Shown: one piece after another, positions 10,412 to 22,110 of the stretch
Numbering within the stretch: position 1 is the first letter of the stretch
Layout of the letters: each line of letters begins with the position of its first letter
Source of the DNA: Cylindrodendrum hubeiense
Taxonomy: Eukaryota; Ascomycota; Sordariomycetes; Hypocreales; Nectriaceae
DNA length: 64,000 bases
Assembly: GCA_014621425.1 (NCBI GenBank)
Contig: JAANBB010000212.1
Coordinates: 1-64,000, forward strand
Direction of reading: 5' to 3'
The notes under the pieces: generated by a model
Database searches by the model: none
Seen by the model: the letters and a program-made list of their open reading frames with translations, nothing else
What the model was told of the DNA's origin: nothing
Translations under genes and position numbers: made by a program

Positions 10412-12016
10412 TTAATATCCCGCCGGCTCGGGCTTGGACGGAAACGCCGGGTCCTTGATGTTGGTGCGGCACTGCTGCTTCCAGTTGTGCGGGGTGAACT
10501 TGTCGACGATGGCCTTGAACGCCTCCTAGGAAGAGAAGAAATGTCAGTAAAGGAGAGCGGTAGAGCGTAGCAAACTCACCAGAGTGCAGAAGGACTCGTC
10601 GCCCTCAAGGTGCTTTCCGGTCGGCTTACACCCGGGGACGTTGACGGGGTTGTCGTTGTATCGCAGGCGGACGTAGTATCCGTCCAATCGTGCCTTCTCG
10701 GCGTCGGTCAGGTCGGGGGTCTTCTTGCGGCCAATTCCCGGGGGTGGCGATCCCGGATTGGTGCCGGAGCCAGCACCGGTAGCCCAGCCGAAGAGGGATG
10801 AAACCCCATTAGACTTTGGGGGCGGGGAGGAAGTGAGGGGCGCGGGAGCAGCTGGTTCAGCGCGGCGGAACAGCTCGATGGCGATATGGCTGGTGAATGG
10901 GGGCCAGGCATCAGTGTTATAAGCACCCAGGCTAGCGAGCGCGCCGGCGAGGGTGGTGTCATGACAGCCACTCATACCAAAACGGACGGGCTGGGTGGTT
11001 CCTTTGCTAGAAGCGAGCTCATACTCGCCATCGGCGGATGAGTGCTCAGCGCTACCAACCATGCGGGCGACGACATCACCCAGCAAGCCGCCAATTCCCA
11101 GAGTGCGGTACTCTTCGCTCTCCTTATAACCAGCATACCACTCCTCAACACCAATTTTCTCCATGATGCGCTTGACTTCCGGGTCGTAGAACTCCTTGGG
11201 GAGGCGCGTCACCGGGCCATGTGCGGCGGTGGCATTGATAGTGTCCATGAGACCGCTCAGGCGTGGGCGAGCGTCGACGGCCACGCGGGGGCTCTCGTCA
11301 GGCATCCAGCGGCCGAGGCGCTTGGTTAGGAAGGCCATGTCATCCGTATCATTCCAGCGACCAGCAGCTCGTTGGGCAAAGGCACGGGCGAGAGCGGCGA
11401 AGCGACGACAGTTGCCATCATTGGGGAAGAGAGTCTCATCGGCGGGAGAACGGATGAGGATAGTCGGGGCCGGGAGGCCTGGTTCGCGGGAGGCCGGCGG
11501 GTAGAGGCCGTGAAGGGCCTGCTGAAGGGATTCGAGGGCACGGGGCACGGGGGTGGCCCGGAGGTAGATCGGGGCGCCGTCGGCGAGGGTGGCGGGTAGG
11601 AAGCCCAGCTGGTCAACGTAGAGGTTGCGTAGGCGGCGGCCCAGGAAGGTGGTGGTCTCGCGGCCGCGGTCTGTCAGCATTCCCATGTCGCAGATGGCAT
11701 CGAGCTCGGCCGCGGGGCCGACGGCGACTACGGCGGCATCATCGGAGCCGAATGTCTCGAGGCGGCGCTGCCACTCGAGAGTGGTGAGGGTGCCGGAGCT
11801 GCCGTCAGCGGGGTCGAGGACAGGGCTGGCGAGACGGCGGACAGCCGAACAGTAGGGCCAGAAGGGTGGGAGACCGGTATTGCGGAAGCGGGCAGTAATG
11901 GGGGTGCGCTCGCCGTGGCGGAGGAGGATCTGGACTTGCTGGAGGCGTAGCTGAGGAGGGTAGAGGGTGGTGAGCTCGGCGTCTGTATACGACGGCCGGG
12001 GTTGGAGGGTTGACAT
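10412..12016 (-). CDS. Histidine acid phosphatase family protein (no evident signal peptide)
   Basis: Branch-2 histidine phosphatase that would hydrolyse phosphomonoesters. Two exons on the minus strand, 12016-10580 and 10525-10412, with a phase-0 intron (GTGAGT...CCTAG), give 516 aa. The start is the ATG at 12016; the frame is open further upstream but only with TTG. The catalytic RHGERTP motif is at residues 33-39, including the nucleophilic His34, and the HD proton-donor motif (GCHDTT) is at His352-Asp353. The second exon encodes a short conserved-looking tail with a Cys (WKQQCR) ending in PEPAGY. The N-terminus is not hydrophobic, so this is likely intracellular or organellar rather than a secreted phytase-like enzyme. 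CAGGCAAT is repeated three times just upstream (about 12044-12071). Confidence 0.9.
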
Positions 12017-13833
12017 GGTGGGCAGAGACGCGTCAATCCGCAGATCAGGCAATCAGGCAATCAGGCAATCGGACAGTCAATGGGCTGAGATAAGGGACTT
12101 GGGTGAGAGTATTCCAGCAGGAGATGAGGAGGCAAAGAAACGGTCCAGCTCAGTTGGTTGGGCATCGGTTCAAGCGGCGGTGGTACAACCGACTGGATGG
12201 GGCCGATGACGGCAAGTGCGGGCGGTCAGACTAGGTCCCGCAGAGCCGGAGCCGGATTCCGGAGCCGGGGGTCACAGGTGTGCAGAGGATTGGGTCAGTG
12301 GCGGATGTTACAGGGAAGATGTTCGGTGGCAGGCAGTGTGGCAGGCAGTGTGTGGCAGGCAGCAAGACAATTCCCACTATGGAGTTGGTACTGGTTACTG
12401 TGCGTAGGATGTAACTAACCACAGCAAACGCGATGAATACGATCATGACTTCCTATAGGTCGCCCGGGTACGAGGTACGAGACGCAGAGGAGGCGGGAGG
12501 TGAGCGAGCGAGCGAGCCTCGTCAGCACCTTGACCGAGCTAATTGCTGACGGTTGATTGGGCTGAGGTGGCGCACGTTGGTGGATGACACAACGTAATAG
12601 CACACCGGACGAAAGAGCGAGCTCGTTAGCTCCAACCATGCGGGACGGCAGAACCGTGCTGAATGTTGGGGAGCTCCCATCCCATCCCATCCCATCCGTC
12701 GCCGACAATGACACCCCAGGGTGTCCAGGGTATCCAGGGTATCCGGTGTATCCATTGCGCAGCGCAGAGAAACGTCATATCTTACCTCATACTCGGACAA
12801 TTTGATTCGGTACTTGCTGGAACCAGTCCCTGGCTTCGCGGCGGGGCACGATTGTGGGGGACGGATCCATAATCACATGTCTCGTGCCCCTGGCTTGGGC
12901 TCCTCTCACGGAAGCTCGACCCAACCTCATGGCTCCTTCCTGGAAGGGGCATCATGCCCGTAATTCCGTACCTGCCTCACGTGTGTGTCTATAGGTATGT
13001 GTGCCTCAACAGGCGACAATTGCTTCGCAAGATGGCTCGATGCTTCACGGCACCTCACGCAGGCCTGGACCTCGAAGCTTCCGCTGTAGTTGGTCTGCAA
13101 TCGTTGTCGACAAAAGCAGAAACTTCGCCGCCAGATCACCGCTTCCATCCTTTACATAGTAAGCGCCGGCGCCTAGCTCCAGATCCCCCAGACGCCGGGG
13201 ACGCTACTTGGCCGTCGTTGCCACCGAAGTTCCCGTCTCTTCACTTCGTTGGCCGACCCAGCAATGGATGACCTCATCGAGTTAGCGACTATCCAGGGCT
13301 CGCCGTGCCTGGGCACAGCTGAAGACGCCCGGGGGACGCCTGCCGGGTCTCTACTCAGCCCGGATGCCCGATAGATAACCCCCAGACGCCCGATACTCAT
13401 GGCAATGGCCTATCTTCTCGGCCGTCACCTTGTCGAGTACGGCCGAAAAGCACCCCACGGACGAAATACACGCTGCTAGCCCAAGTTCGCCCCGGGTTGA
13501 TCCATACCCCGGAGCCTCCGGAAGGGGCGCAGCCAGCCGCTCGCTCCTTCGCACGCGACGAACAACAAGTCGGGGAGATTTCAAGAGCTCCACTGTGTGT
13601 GCTGGTCCTACGGGTCTCCTTCGCCGACTTCACATTCTTATCTCCTCTTTCTCTTCTCGTTTGCTTGCTTCATGTGCCGAGGCATTGTGATACCCTCGCT
13701 TGTCTCCATTTATTAGTCCTTGCGCAATCGGACGTAACGACACTTGACTGCCACTACTTCGATCCTGACTCTCGCAGCTACTCTTGCAACCTCTGGCTTC
13801 TCGCGCATACCCAATCACATTGACGAGGCCACG
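12017..13833. promoter_or_regulatory. Divergent promoter region (acid phosphatase - / LCAT-like hydrolase +)
   Basis: 1.8 kb between two start codons facing away from each other. Contains CAGGCAAT triplicate repeats (12044-12071), GGCAGGCAGTGT repeats (12330-12362), CCCAT pentamers (12676-12698) and a TCCAGGGTA repeat near 12723-12752. No supported gene. Confidence 0.5.
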
Positions 13834-16266
13834 ATGACCACCGCTCCGCTTGAGCCGATTCAAAGCCCTCAGGTCCCGCCCTGGGATACCTTGGACGCGC
13901 AAGATGACGACTCAATCATTCGCAATCTGGACGACGCCGAGGCCATCTTGCAACCTGCCCTCAGTGCTAGGGCCAGACATTTAACATCTCAAAACACCCC
14001 AGCAATTGAAAAAGTAGCTGCATTGGAAAAGAATGGAGGCGTTTTCTTCGATGTACCCTCAGATGGTGATGGTGACTCGAGTCCCGAGCCAATCTCGTCG
14101 CCGGAGAGGTCGCCAGAGCGATCGCCAGAATTGCCCCAGACACCGAGATTAGGCCAGTTACCAGACGCCCAGCCAACCCAGGATCCTGTTCCTTCACCAT
14201 GGCGGGCCGAACCGAGACCGAGCACTACCAAAGCTTCGATATCTCGTCCTTCAAAAGGAGTGCTAGGGTCTGCTCTTGGACCGACTAGGAATCGATCAAG
14301 GTCGGCGGGCCAGGAGGCATTAAGAAGATTATCGAAAGCATTTCCGTCTCTTGGTTCACCATCGCACCTTTTGCCCTCCCTCCCGAGCTCCTTTTTCTCA
14401 AGCTTTACCGACAAACCCAGTACAAGCACCCCCAGCAAGCTTAGCCAGTCGTCATCAACTACCCGGTTCCGGTCTTCGACAAATGTCTCGAGCTTGACAA
14501 GCTTGACACTGTCTCAAGCCCATCAGACAAGGGCTCAGACTCTTCCTACTCAATTCAACGTTGCCAGTCCACTGTCAATCCCTACCTCTGCATCTGATTC
14601 TGTTTCGGCTTCGCGCCCGAAGGTACTTCGCAGGGTGACGTCCGATGATAGCCTTCTCTACCACAGCATGTCAAGAGCCTCTTCTCTTGGCAACGACAAC
14701 CAGTTTCATGACGTGCGTGAAATGGTCAACACCCGTCTCATGGCTCTCAAAGATAGCCTTCCAGACGTGCCAAATTTCAAAATGCCTAACCTCCCAAAAC
14801 TCTACCAGCAAGCCAGAAAGTCGACGCTTTCTCTCGCCACTATAGACTCAACTGACGCTCTTGGGCAATCAGTTGAGTACACGCCAAGGGAGGCTCGCGC
14901 GGTTTCAAAGGACCCAGCTACAGCTCTCGACCGTGTTCTCGAAGAACTCATCGGCGATGTAGTCATCATGGGTGGATACCGAGGATCGATCCTAAGGTCA
15001 GCAGAGGCCCCCCACCAGCAACTCTGGGCTCCGGTCAAGCTCGGTCTCAACATGCGCAAAGCCAATCTCGAAGTTGGTCTGGAAGACGAGGATGAAGAAA
15101 GGATGGAGGAGACCATCATCCCATCAGGCATGTTGACACACATTGGTCCCATCGATATCTCACGCAAGTTTATCAAAAGACTACAGTCCTGCGGTAACGC
15201 CCGTGCAGGCAAGTTGCGTGTTTGGGATTACGGCTATGACTGGAGACTCAGTCCTCATTTACTCTCAAAGAAACTCCAAGAGTTTCTTCAAAAACTGCCC
15301 TCGAACCAACCCGGCACCCCAACCCAATCCCGCGGCGCCCTCGTCATTGCTCACAGCCTGGGCGGTGTCATCACACGCCACGCCGTCAACCAGAGGCCGG
15401 AGCTTTTTTCTTCAGTCTTGTACGCTGGAGTTCCTATTAGGTGCATTAACATCCTCAACCCAATGCGCCATGGTGACGTCGTTCTCTTCAACGAGAAACT
15501 CCTCACCGCTCAAGTCAACTTCTCCATCCGCACCTCGTTTGTCTTCCTCCCAGAGGACGGATTCTGCTTTGTGGACAAGAACACAGGCGAGGAGTATCCC
15601 ATTGATTACTATAATCCCCAGGAGTGGATCAAGTGGCATCTAAGCCCATGTATGGCGCCGACTCTCCCGGCTTACAACCGTCAGCACTCATCCTCGTTTT
15701 CGTCCCGAATCCCAAAATCACTGAGGGCCCGGTCAGATAGCAAGACGACTGACAAACAGCCGCCATCGCCCATAACTGCCAACCACAACCCCATCGTACC
15801 ACAACTCAACGGGGCCGCCGCTCATCACGAGGAGCCCGCACCCTCGGATCCAGAACGAGAACGCTACTTCAAGTACTTGACCAAGACGCTCGCCAGGGTT
15901 CGCCAATTCCGCGCGGAACTTGCCCACTCCCCTGCACACCAGGACGCCAACGCCTACCCGCCACTAGCTCTCATTTACGGGAAGAGCATCCCCACTGTGT
16001 ACGGCGCGCAGGTCACCCACCGGGACGGGATCCGCTGCCAAGACGCCTACGACGACCTCCTCTTCCGGCCGGGTGATGGCGTTGTGCTAGCCAAGGAGGC
16101 CATGCTCCCGGACGGTTATTCTCTCGTCCGTGGCGGCCGGGTGTGCACCGAGCGTGGCCACATCACCATGCTCGGCGATATGCCGGCCATGGGGCGCGCC
16201 CTCGAAGCCCTTCTCAGGGGACGTCGCAAGGGCATTGGCCTGGGAGTTGGCCGTGCCGAAAAGTAG
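13834..16266 (+). CDS. LCAT-like alpha/beta hydrolase (putative phospholipase/acyltransferase), long disordered N-terminus
   Basis: Single-exon gene of 810 aa. The first ATG of the frame is 13834 (MTTAPLEP), with a purine at -3. Residues 1 to about 360 are Ser/Pro-rich and disordered, including SSPEPISSPERSPERSPE-like repeats. The alpha/beta-hydrolase part starts near residue 375 with VVIMGGYRGS, the oxyanion-loop region, continues with WDYGYDWRLS (typical of LCAT/PDAT-like proteins) and has the nucleophile elbow AHSLGG with Ser508. Later segments (PLALIYGKS..PTVYGA, and LPDGYSL..ERGH) supply candidate catalytic Asp/His; the GH near the end is the best His candidate. It would act on glycerolipid esters or transfer acyl chains, but the substrate is unknown. 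No TM segment is obvious. Confidence 0.85.
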   Translation: MTTAPLEPIQSPQVPPWDTLDAQDDDSIIRNLDDAEAILQPALSARARHLTSQNTPAIEKVAALEKNGGVFFDVPSDGDGDSSPEPISSPERSPERSPELPQTPRLGQLPDAQPTQDPVPSPWRAEPRPSTTKASISRPSKGVLGSALGPTRNRSRSAGQEALRRLSKAFPSLGSPSHLLPSLPSSFFSSFTDKPSTSTPSKLSQSSSTTRFRSSTNVSSLTSLTLSQAHQTRAQTLPTQFNVASPLSIPTSASDSVSASRPKVLRRVTSDDSLLYHSMSRASSLGNDNQFHDVREMVNTRLMALKDSLPDVPNFKMPNLPKLYQQARKSTLSLATIDSTDALGQSVEYTPREARAVSKDPATALDRVLEELIGDVVIMGGYRGSILRSAEAPHQQLWAPVKLGLNMRKANLEVGLEDEDEERMEETIIPSGMLTHIGPIDISRKFIKRLQSCGNARAGKLRVWDYGYDWRLSPHLLSKKLQEFLQKLPSNQPGTPTQSRGALVIAHSLGGVITRHAVNQRPELFSSVLYAGVPIRCINILNPMRHGDVVLFNEKLLTAQVNFSIRTSFVFLPEDGFCFVDKNTGEEYPIDYYNPQEWIKWHLSPCMAPTLPAYNRQHSSSFSSRIPKSLRARSDSKTTDKQPPSPITANHNPIVPQLNGAAAHHEEPAPSDPERERYFKYLTKTLARVRQFRAELAHSPAHQDANAYPPLALIYGKSIPTVYGAQVTHRDGIRCQDAYDDLLFRPGDGVVLAKEAMLPDGYSLVRGGRVCTERGHITMLGDMPAMGRALEALLRGRRKGIGLGVGRAEK

Positions 16267-17061
16267 AAGATGTAGAAACACGGATACCCGCCGGGTCGGG
16301 GTAACACAGCACGATGCTATGTACTCCCTCCCGCAGCTAGATACGGTATGCGATGAGATCGAGCACCAACCGCCCCGTCTTCAGAGTATCAGGGCAAACA
16401 AAGCATACACGAGAAATTATGACGGCGGTTGGAAAGAATTATGGATGAATTAACGAAGTAAGACTGTATATACGTTGTACATGCATTATTATGTATTGGC
16501 GTTGGTGGCCTTGGCGTAGTATAGACATTGTACATGGTGCAATTGATACATGAAGCAATCTGAATGGTTGCGTTTTCCCATTCCCCTTTCTCTGGACTCC
16601 CGTAGGGTCTTTATTTGTACACCGCCGGTCACTTTTTTTGTTGTTGTTGTGTCACGAGCCCATCAAAAAGCCCGCCATCACACACAAACTCCAGCATTAG
16701 AGAAACATTCTGGTCGCCAACCAAAAATTGTGGTTGACGGCATGTTACCCATCCCAAATACCCAGGGCGCCGGGGCCGGAATCGGCGCTTACTGGGGTGG
16801 ATGGTACTGTTGTTATCCCGGTGTATTCGGGGGTGGGTTGGTGGCCAGCAGGATGTGTCTGCGGCGGACTTGTCCCATCATCCTGCTTGCGAGGCGAGCC
16901 GGCAACGCCATTTAGATATGAATGTTGATTTTGTTGCACAGAGGCATGAAAGCCTCCGGACCAGCAATAAGTAGTTATGTTCGAAGCGGACTCGCGCGGG
17001 TATCATGGTATTAGTGAGTTCTTCTCTTCTCTCTGCATGTTGTCGCTTGCACCTCGGCCGA
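16267..17061. other. Convergent 3' flanks, no gene seen
   Basis: Lies between the stops of the LCAT-like gene (+) and the 2EXR gene (-). A/T-rich around 16430-16550, with a short GTTGTTGTTGTG run near 16640. No coding signal recognised. Confidence 0.55.
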
Positions 17062-17891
17062 CTAGGCGGCCGCACTGACGGAGTTCCAAGACTTGGGAAA
17101 TGCGCTCAAGGGCAGGATGCTCCATCTCGGAGGCTTCCAGTGCGGCGTCTGTTCGCACAGCGTCGCAACGGCCGTCTGGATCTGGCGGGCTATGCGAACG
17201 TAGACCATAGTGGGCTCGAGGTAGCTGGACCACATCGAGTCCAGCGACTCCTCGTCGCGGGGCACGAAAATGATTTCCTCGAGGCCAGGCATGCGGGCCT
17301 GGAGACGGCGGAGTAGCTCAACGGTTAGGCTAGAGGCGGTCATGGAGCGGTACGTGGTGTCGATCCAGAAGAGGGCGTCGTTGATGGCGATGCGGCGGAC
17401 GGCGGCGAGCTGGTCAGGGTCGCACATGGACATGCACGTGTTGAACTGAGAGTCGGCGGCCATGTAGCCATCGCGGGGGCCGAAGTACATGACATCGCGG
17501 ATCGGGTTGAAGAAGACCTGGCCGGGGCCGCGGGCGAAGCCGAACTCCAACCGGTAGTGCTTGAGCGCTTCGGTGCGAGACTCGGCGCAAACGTGGAGGT
17601 TGGCGGGGATGGCGGCGGACGAGGTGCAGCCGGTGTTGAAGGAAAGGCCGGACTGCGAGGGCTCCAGGGACGACGACCAATTCGACCCGCAGCGGATGGG
17701 TACGAGGCGGGTTTGCGGCAGGTTGTAATTCCATATCTTGAGACGGAGCTCGGTAGGAAGCTTGCAAAAGAAGTGCTGGCGGAGGGGCAAGGCGGCGCAT
17801 GTCAGTGTCTAGTGGGATGCGGGTGATCGGCGAAGCTAAAACTCACAAATGCGTCCGTGTCTGACGGCGGGGGAGTCGAGGCTGAAAACAT
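17062..17891 (-). CDS. 2EXR-domain protein (F-box-like fungal family), function unknown
   Basis: Two exons on the minus strand: 17891-17847 (MFSASTPPPSDTDAF) and 17775-17062, with an intron from GTGAGT to CGCCAG, phase 0, giving 252 aa. The second exon opens with HFFCKLPTELRLKIWNYNLP, the hallmark of the 2EXR domain: an F-P/LPxELRxxIW motif found in very large families of Pezizomycotina proteins. An internal NLHVCAESRTEAL motif is also typical. A second ATG inside the intron (17800) is in another frame and is not used. Family members have no established biochemical role; some resemble F-box adaptors. No TM segment or signal peptide is seen. Confidence 0.85.
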
Positions 17892-17917
17892 GCCGGGCGT
17901 GGGTGGTGGTATGCGTC

Positions 17918-17945
17918 GAGTATGGAGTATGGAGTATGGAGTGTG
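17918..17945. repeat. 7-bp tandem repeat GAGTATG
   Basis: Three exact GAGTATG units and one GAGTGTG variant lie immediately upstream of the 2EXR start codon, and related GTGTATG units follow. Confidence 0.85.
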
Positions 17946-18384
17946 GTGTATGGAGCGCGGTGTATGGGCTAAGTCGTACGGAAGTACAAGCAGATGGATA
18001 GATGCGAGAGAGGGTGACGGACGAAGGGAGAGAGGCGGATGGCGAGAGACGGATGGCGGACGACGTCAATGGATTCAAGGCGGAGGGAGAAGCCGTAGAT
18101 ATGGATGCGTCGAGGAGCCCGGAGCACTCGGCAAGGTTCAAGGCTTGCAAAAGGTTCGAGGGATCAACACAAGAGACAGCGAGAATCGAGATGGAGGGAG
18201 GAGGGGAAGGTGGGCAGGCTGACGGAGACTAATATAACCAACGACGGGAGGGAGACGGACACGGACACGGAGTCAGTGGCTGCGCTGTGCCTTGTGCTTT
18301 GTGTGCTTTGTGCTTGCACGGCAAACTTGGGCGGCGCAGAGACGGAGACGGGGACGAGTAGGTACTCCACAGAGACGAGTGAGG

Positions 18385-18439
18385 AGGGACCTAGAGACGA
18401 GGGACCCAGAGACGAGGGACCCAGAGACGAGGAACCTGG
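18385..18439. repeat. 15-bp tandem repeat AGGGACCCAGAGACG
   Basis: Units at 18385, 18400 and 18415, the first with one C-to-T change, followed by a decaying fourth copy. Seen directly. Confidence 0.9.
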
Positions 18440-18829
18440 CATTGTCTCTTTGCATGGGACCCCGTCGGCAAGCCCCAAGGCATGTGTAAGTTACCGGGGC
18501 AGAACCCAGTTCCAGGGTCGAGACTCGACAGCTCTTGGGCGTTCTGGCGCTCTGCGCTTTGCGCTCGAGGCGGACCATGGACAGGAACCGACTGCTTGGG
18601 TCGGAGGAGCCAGGGGGGTCTGGTACGTTATCGCCTGTCGCCATACTTAAGCCGCTCTGAGCCTAGAGGCAGCGAGTGGTGTGCGCCTTTCCGGGGCACC
18701 TGCTGGGGCCTTTCTGGGGCCTTGCTAGGGCCTTTCCGGGTCCTCGACTCCTTGCCTCCCTGCTAGGTTGGTCCCCTTGTGCTGGGATGTGTTGCTTCTG
18801 CTGCTTCTCTGCTGCGGCTACCACCGCTG

Positions 18830-18910
18830 CGGCTGTCACTGCTGCTGCTGCTGGCTGCTGCTGCTGGCTGCTGCTGGCCGCCGCTGGCGTTGGCATTGGC
18901 GCTGGCATTG
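18830..18910. repeat. CTG-rich microsatellite block
   Basis: Runs of CTG/GCTGCTGG units, shifting to TTGGCATTGGCGCTGGCATTGG. They create long Leu/Ala/Ser open frames in several frames that should not be mistaken for genes. Confidence 0.8.
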
Positions 18911-21900
18911 GCCGTCGACGACGACGACGGCCTGAAGGATCCAGTCCCGCCCAAGGGGACATCAGCCTGGCACCAGCCGCCTGGTTGCACGCAAGCTTCG
19001 GATTGTCCCCCATGGCATGCATGGTCTCGTCGCCGCTGGATTCGCCGGTTTTGGAGTCCCCCAGCCCGTCTGTCTCGCTTGAGCCGCCCACGCGCCGGGC
19101 CCGCTGTGGAGGCAGGGGGCTACCAAGGGAAAGCCTCGACCGGGCTTGGGAGACATCTCTGCCGAGTGCCCTCGTATTGACCATCATCCCTTCACAATGG
19201 AGAGCCCAAGATGAGTGAATGCCGGGGAGAGCAGAAGCCGGCGCATGGGTCCATCTATGCCCGATCGACAGGGCTCCCACGACTGAGGATCCCACGACAA
19301 ATCTATCATCTCTTGCGCGCCTGAACATGGTCAAGGGTCTTTGGAGGCCCTGGTCTCAATAATGCCTTTGGGGGCCGGGATCTGCGACGGCTTCCCTGGC
19401 CTTGGCCATCGCCGCAATTGAGACATGGCTGGCTGGGAAATCCCATAATTATCCCCAAGCATCCATTTCGATCGCAGCGAGCGTGCACCGGCGTCGATGG
19501 TACCCTCATTCCAGATCCACGGCTTCTCGGACTCGGCGTGATATCCAACCGCCACGCCTTCGCCGGACAAGACTAAGAGCTCCCGATGTTCGTTACGGGG
19601 CCTGTTGGCCCCAAGTGAAGTCCTTTTGCCCTCCATGTCCGTCGCTACTTCACCTGTACTAGCTCGTGCACCCTCGAGAGAGCGGGATGGGGGTGGAGTC
19701 CTAAGTCCGTCTCCTCCGCTGCTCGCTCGCTTGAAAGTGGGACGCCCAGTCCCTCAATCCCCACCTGAGGTCCACCTGAACAGGGCCAGATTAAGAGGAT
19801 CCTATGTCAAAAGCCGAAATCCAATCACACTTGGATCTAGACCACTCGCTGTGACCGGGGCGTCTGGAGGCACCCGCGTAGGAGAAGTTTATTCTCCGTT
19901 TCTTGGTAAAAAAGCCATCATCCGCTAGCGAGAACCAACCGCTGGGAGGCAGATGACTGGAGCTCGGCGAGGCGGAACCACCAACCGACCTGACAGACCC
20001 CACAAGCCGGGCTGGACGTAGGTACAGGATTGCACTATATCCGTAAAATGCACAAGCTCAGCCATCTGCAGGACATCAACTGCATTAGAGGCTCTCTCGG
20101 GCCGTCAGGGAACCGTTGTTGCTGGTCTTGCCGCTGCTTTTTTTGCCGCAGGCACAATATCCGACTCATACCCACGGTTCGGCGTCCAAGTCAGCCCGTC
20201 TTCGATTTGGTCTGGGCCAAAAGGTCCCCGTTGAGGTGGGGGCGTCGCGGGTTGACGGATGAAACAGCTGCAGTCTTTGCTCTACGGTGTAACGGTCCGG
20301 GGCAGAGATGCAGAGACGAAGGCTGTCAGCGGCGCCCTCAGTGGTCAGCATTGACCTGTTTTCTCAGTCATGATCCTCCGGGAATGTTCAGCGCCCCTCT
20401 GTTGTGTTCCAGAAATGGGGATTGTTACGGGCGAATCGCCATGGATGTTGCTGAATGCTGGCTCTAGTGCCAGGTGGGGGATTTCGCATACCACCTCGCT
20501 GTACGCCGTAGTGTCCATGGACCAGGACCTTGTTGCTGCTGTGCCACGGATGCCGTACTTGTCGACACCTTGCCGCCTCGTCACTGCCCCCGGCCCTCCT
20601 TGTGCCCCCGTTGTCCCTGTCATGCCCCCATGCCCGCCCTGCCCGCTGCCATTCTGTGCCCAATGCTGACTCGGCCGGCAATCTAGGACAGGGCGGTTTG
20701 TCGTGTTTGGGTAGCAAGCAATATACGCTACTGTCGATCATCCGTGGCGTGCCCGGGCGGCGGCGGTGGGTATCGTCAACATTCAAGCTCGACGCTCGAG
20801 CCACGGCGGACGAGCTAGGCGCATGCCAAACTCTGTATGTCCGCCATGTCAACAATTGGCCGGCCCATTTCATCGCATCATTGTAGAACAACGCTTGTCT
20901 GTGCGTCTTCTGGGTCCTCTCACATCCGGCCCATCTCCGCCTGCGGCGCTGCGCTCCTTGCGGCAACCTCTGGCGAGAAACCCGTTCATGCGCATTCGGA
21001 GTTGGGCGCGGATTCGCCCTCACCCATGTCCGCAGGATCAAACGGCAAAAGCAAGACGGCTTGCCTCATCTCGGGTACTTGCTGGGCGACCAATTTTGAG
21101 CCAACGCCCTGTTCTAGGATCCGCAGAGCTGAAAAGGGCGCTGCCTCGACAATTGATTCATCACTAGGATGGAAGGCTTGGGCCGAAAAGTTTCGGGGCC
21201 TACATCAAGGTACGTACCTGTCTCCATCTGTGGTGTCACCTTCCTCTGAGACACTGTGAGGACAGAGGATCATCACGTGATGCACACACGGCCTGGAAAG
21301 ATTTGTGTCGTATGTCATGTGACATGTCACGTTGGAGTTCATGTGACCTTTCTTCACCATCTCCACCTTTGATCTCCACATCACTTCACCCCACCTCACA
21401 TAAGGTAGGTAGCTAGCAGCCACTACATTCCCTTGGAGCAGATGACGGAATCTAGTGACGCCCGCCATTACTCTTTTGCATTATGCCTTTCTCTTCCGTC
21501 CTCGTTTCCACCACTTACTACCGTCACGAACCTGCATAACCGCCGAGCCGGCACTTTGCAACGCCGTGGGTAGCATTTGGTGTCTGGGGATAGCGAGGCG
21601 GGCCGTGATTGGACACACGGAGTCCTAAGCGCCCAGTTCGACACACCTCGCGTCCAGTACCTCTGATCGGCGAGCCAATCCCAAAGTCCTCAGAGATGCC
21701 AATCCGAACCCCAATCTCGATCAACTTCACATCCCATCTATCCATCCAGGGCACCGCGCCTATCATGCATGGGCGCTTCGCTCGGACATGATGTTCGTCA
21801 CTTGTCATTGGTCTCGTCTAGTCATGCTTGTCATTTTTGGAACTGTGGTTTATGTCAAGCGGCAACAGATGCAACCCCAGATATGTTTATATCTCAGCAG

Positions 21901-22110
21901 TATGTCCCGCCTAGGAACTGTCAGAGCAACAACCCAGATCTCCTTACTTTGACTGTTCTTTTGTTTCTTTTTTCCTTTTCCTTTTCCTCATCCTCCAGCG
22001 TCTCTTGTTCTTCCCTAGCCGTTCTTCCCTAGCTAGCCGAGGTGGCTTTTCTCATCATTGTTCTCTCCTGGGCCACTCCTTGACCCTTACCTAATACATT
22101 CTTGGACATC

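Larger units (their letters stand above)
17892..22110. other. 4.2 kb divergent intergenic region with short tandem repeats
   Basis: Lies between the starts of the 2EXR gene (-) and the membrane protein (+). Holds GAGTATG heptamers (17918-17945), a 15-bp repeat (18385-18439), CTG/CTGGCTG-rich DNA (18830-18905) and three close CATGTGAC-like sites (21309-21345). A C/T-rich leader (21950-22030) precedes the ATG at 22111. Open frames in 18660-19330 on both strands are low complexity (poly-Ala, Leu and Ser). I find no convincing gene; a rapidly evolving small gene cannot be excluded. Confidence 0.45.

Noticed and set aside
18663..19334. Long frames on both strands with poly-Ala, Leu or Ser, one with a signal-peptide-like hydrophobic start
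   Set aside because: Produced by CTG/GCT repeats; hydrophobicity is from the repeat, and no family motif or splice pattern supports a gene.
20388..21041. 217-codon minus-strand frame
   Set aside because: Arg/Trp/His-rich random-looking translation without motifs.
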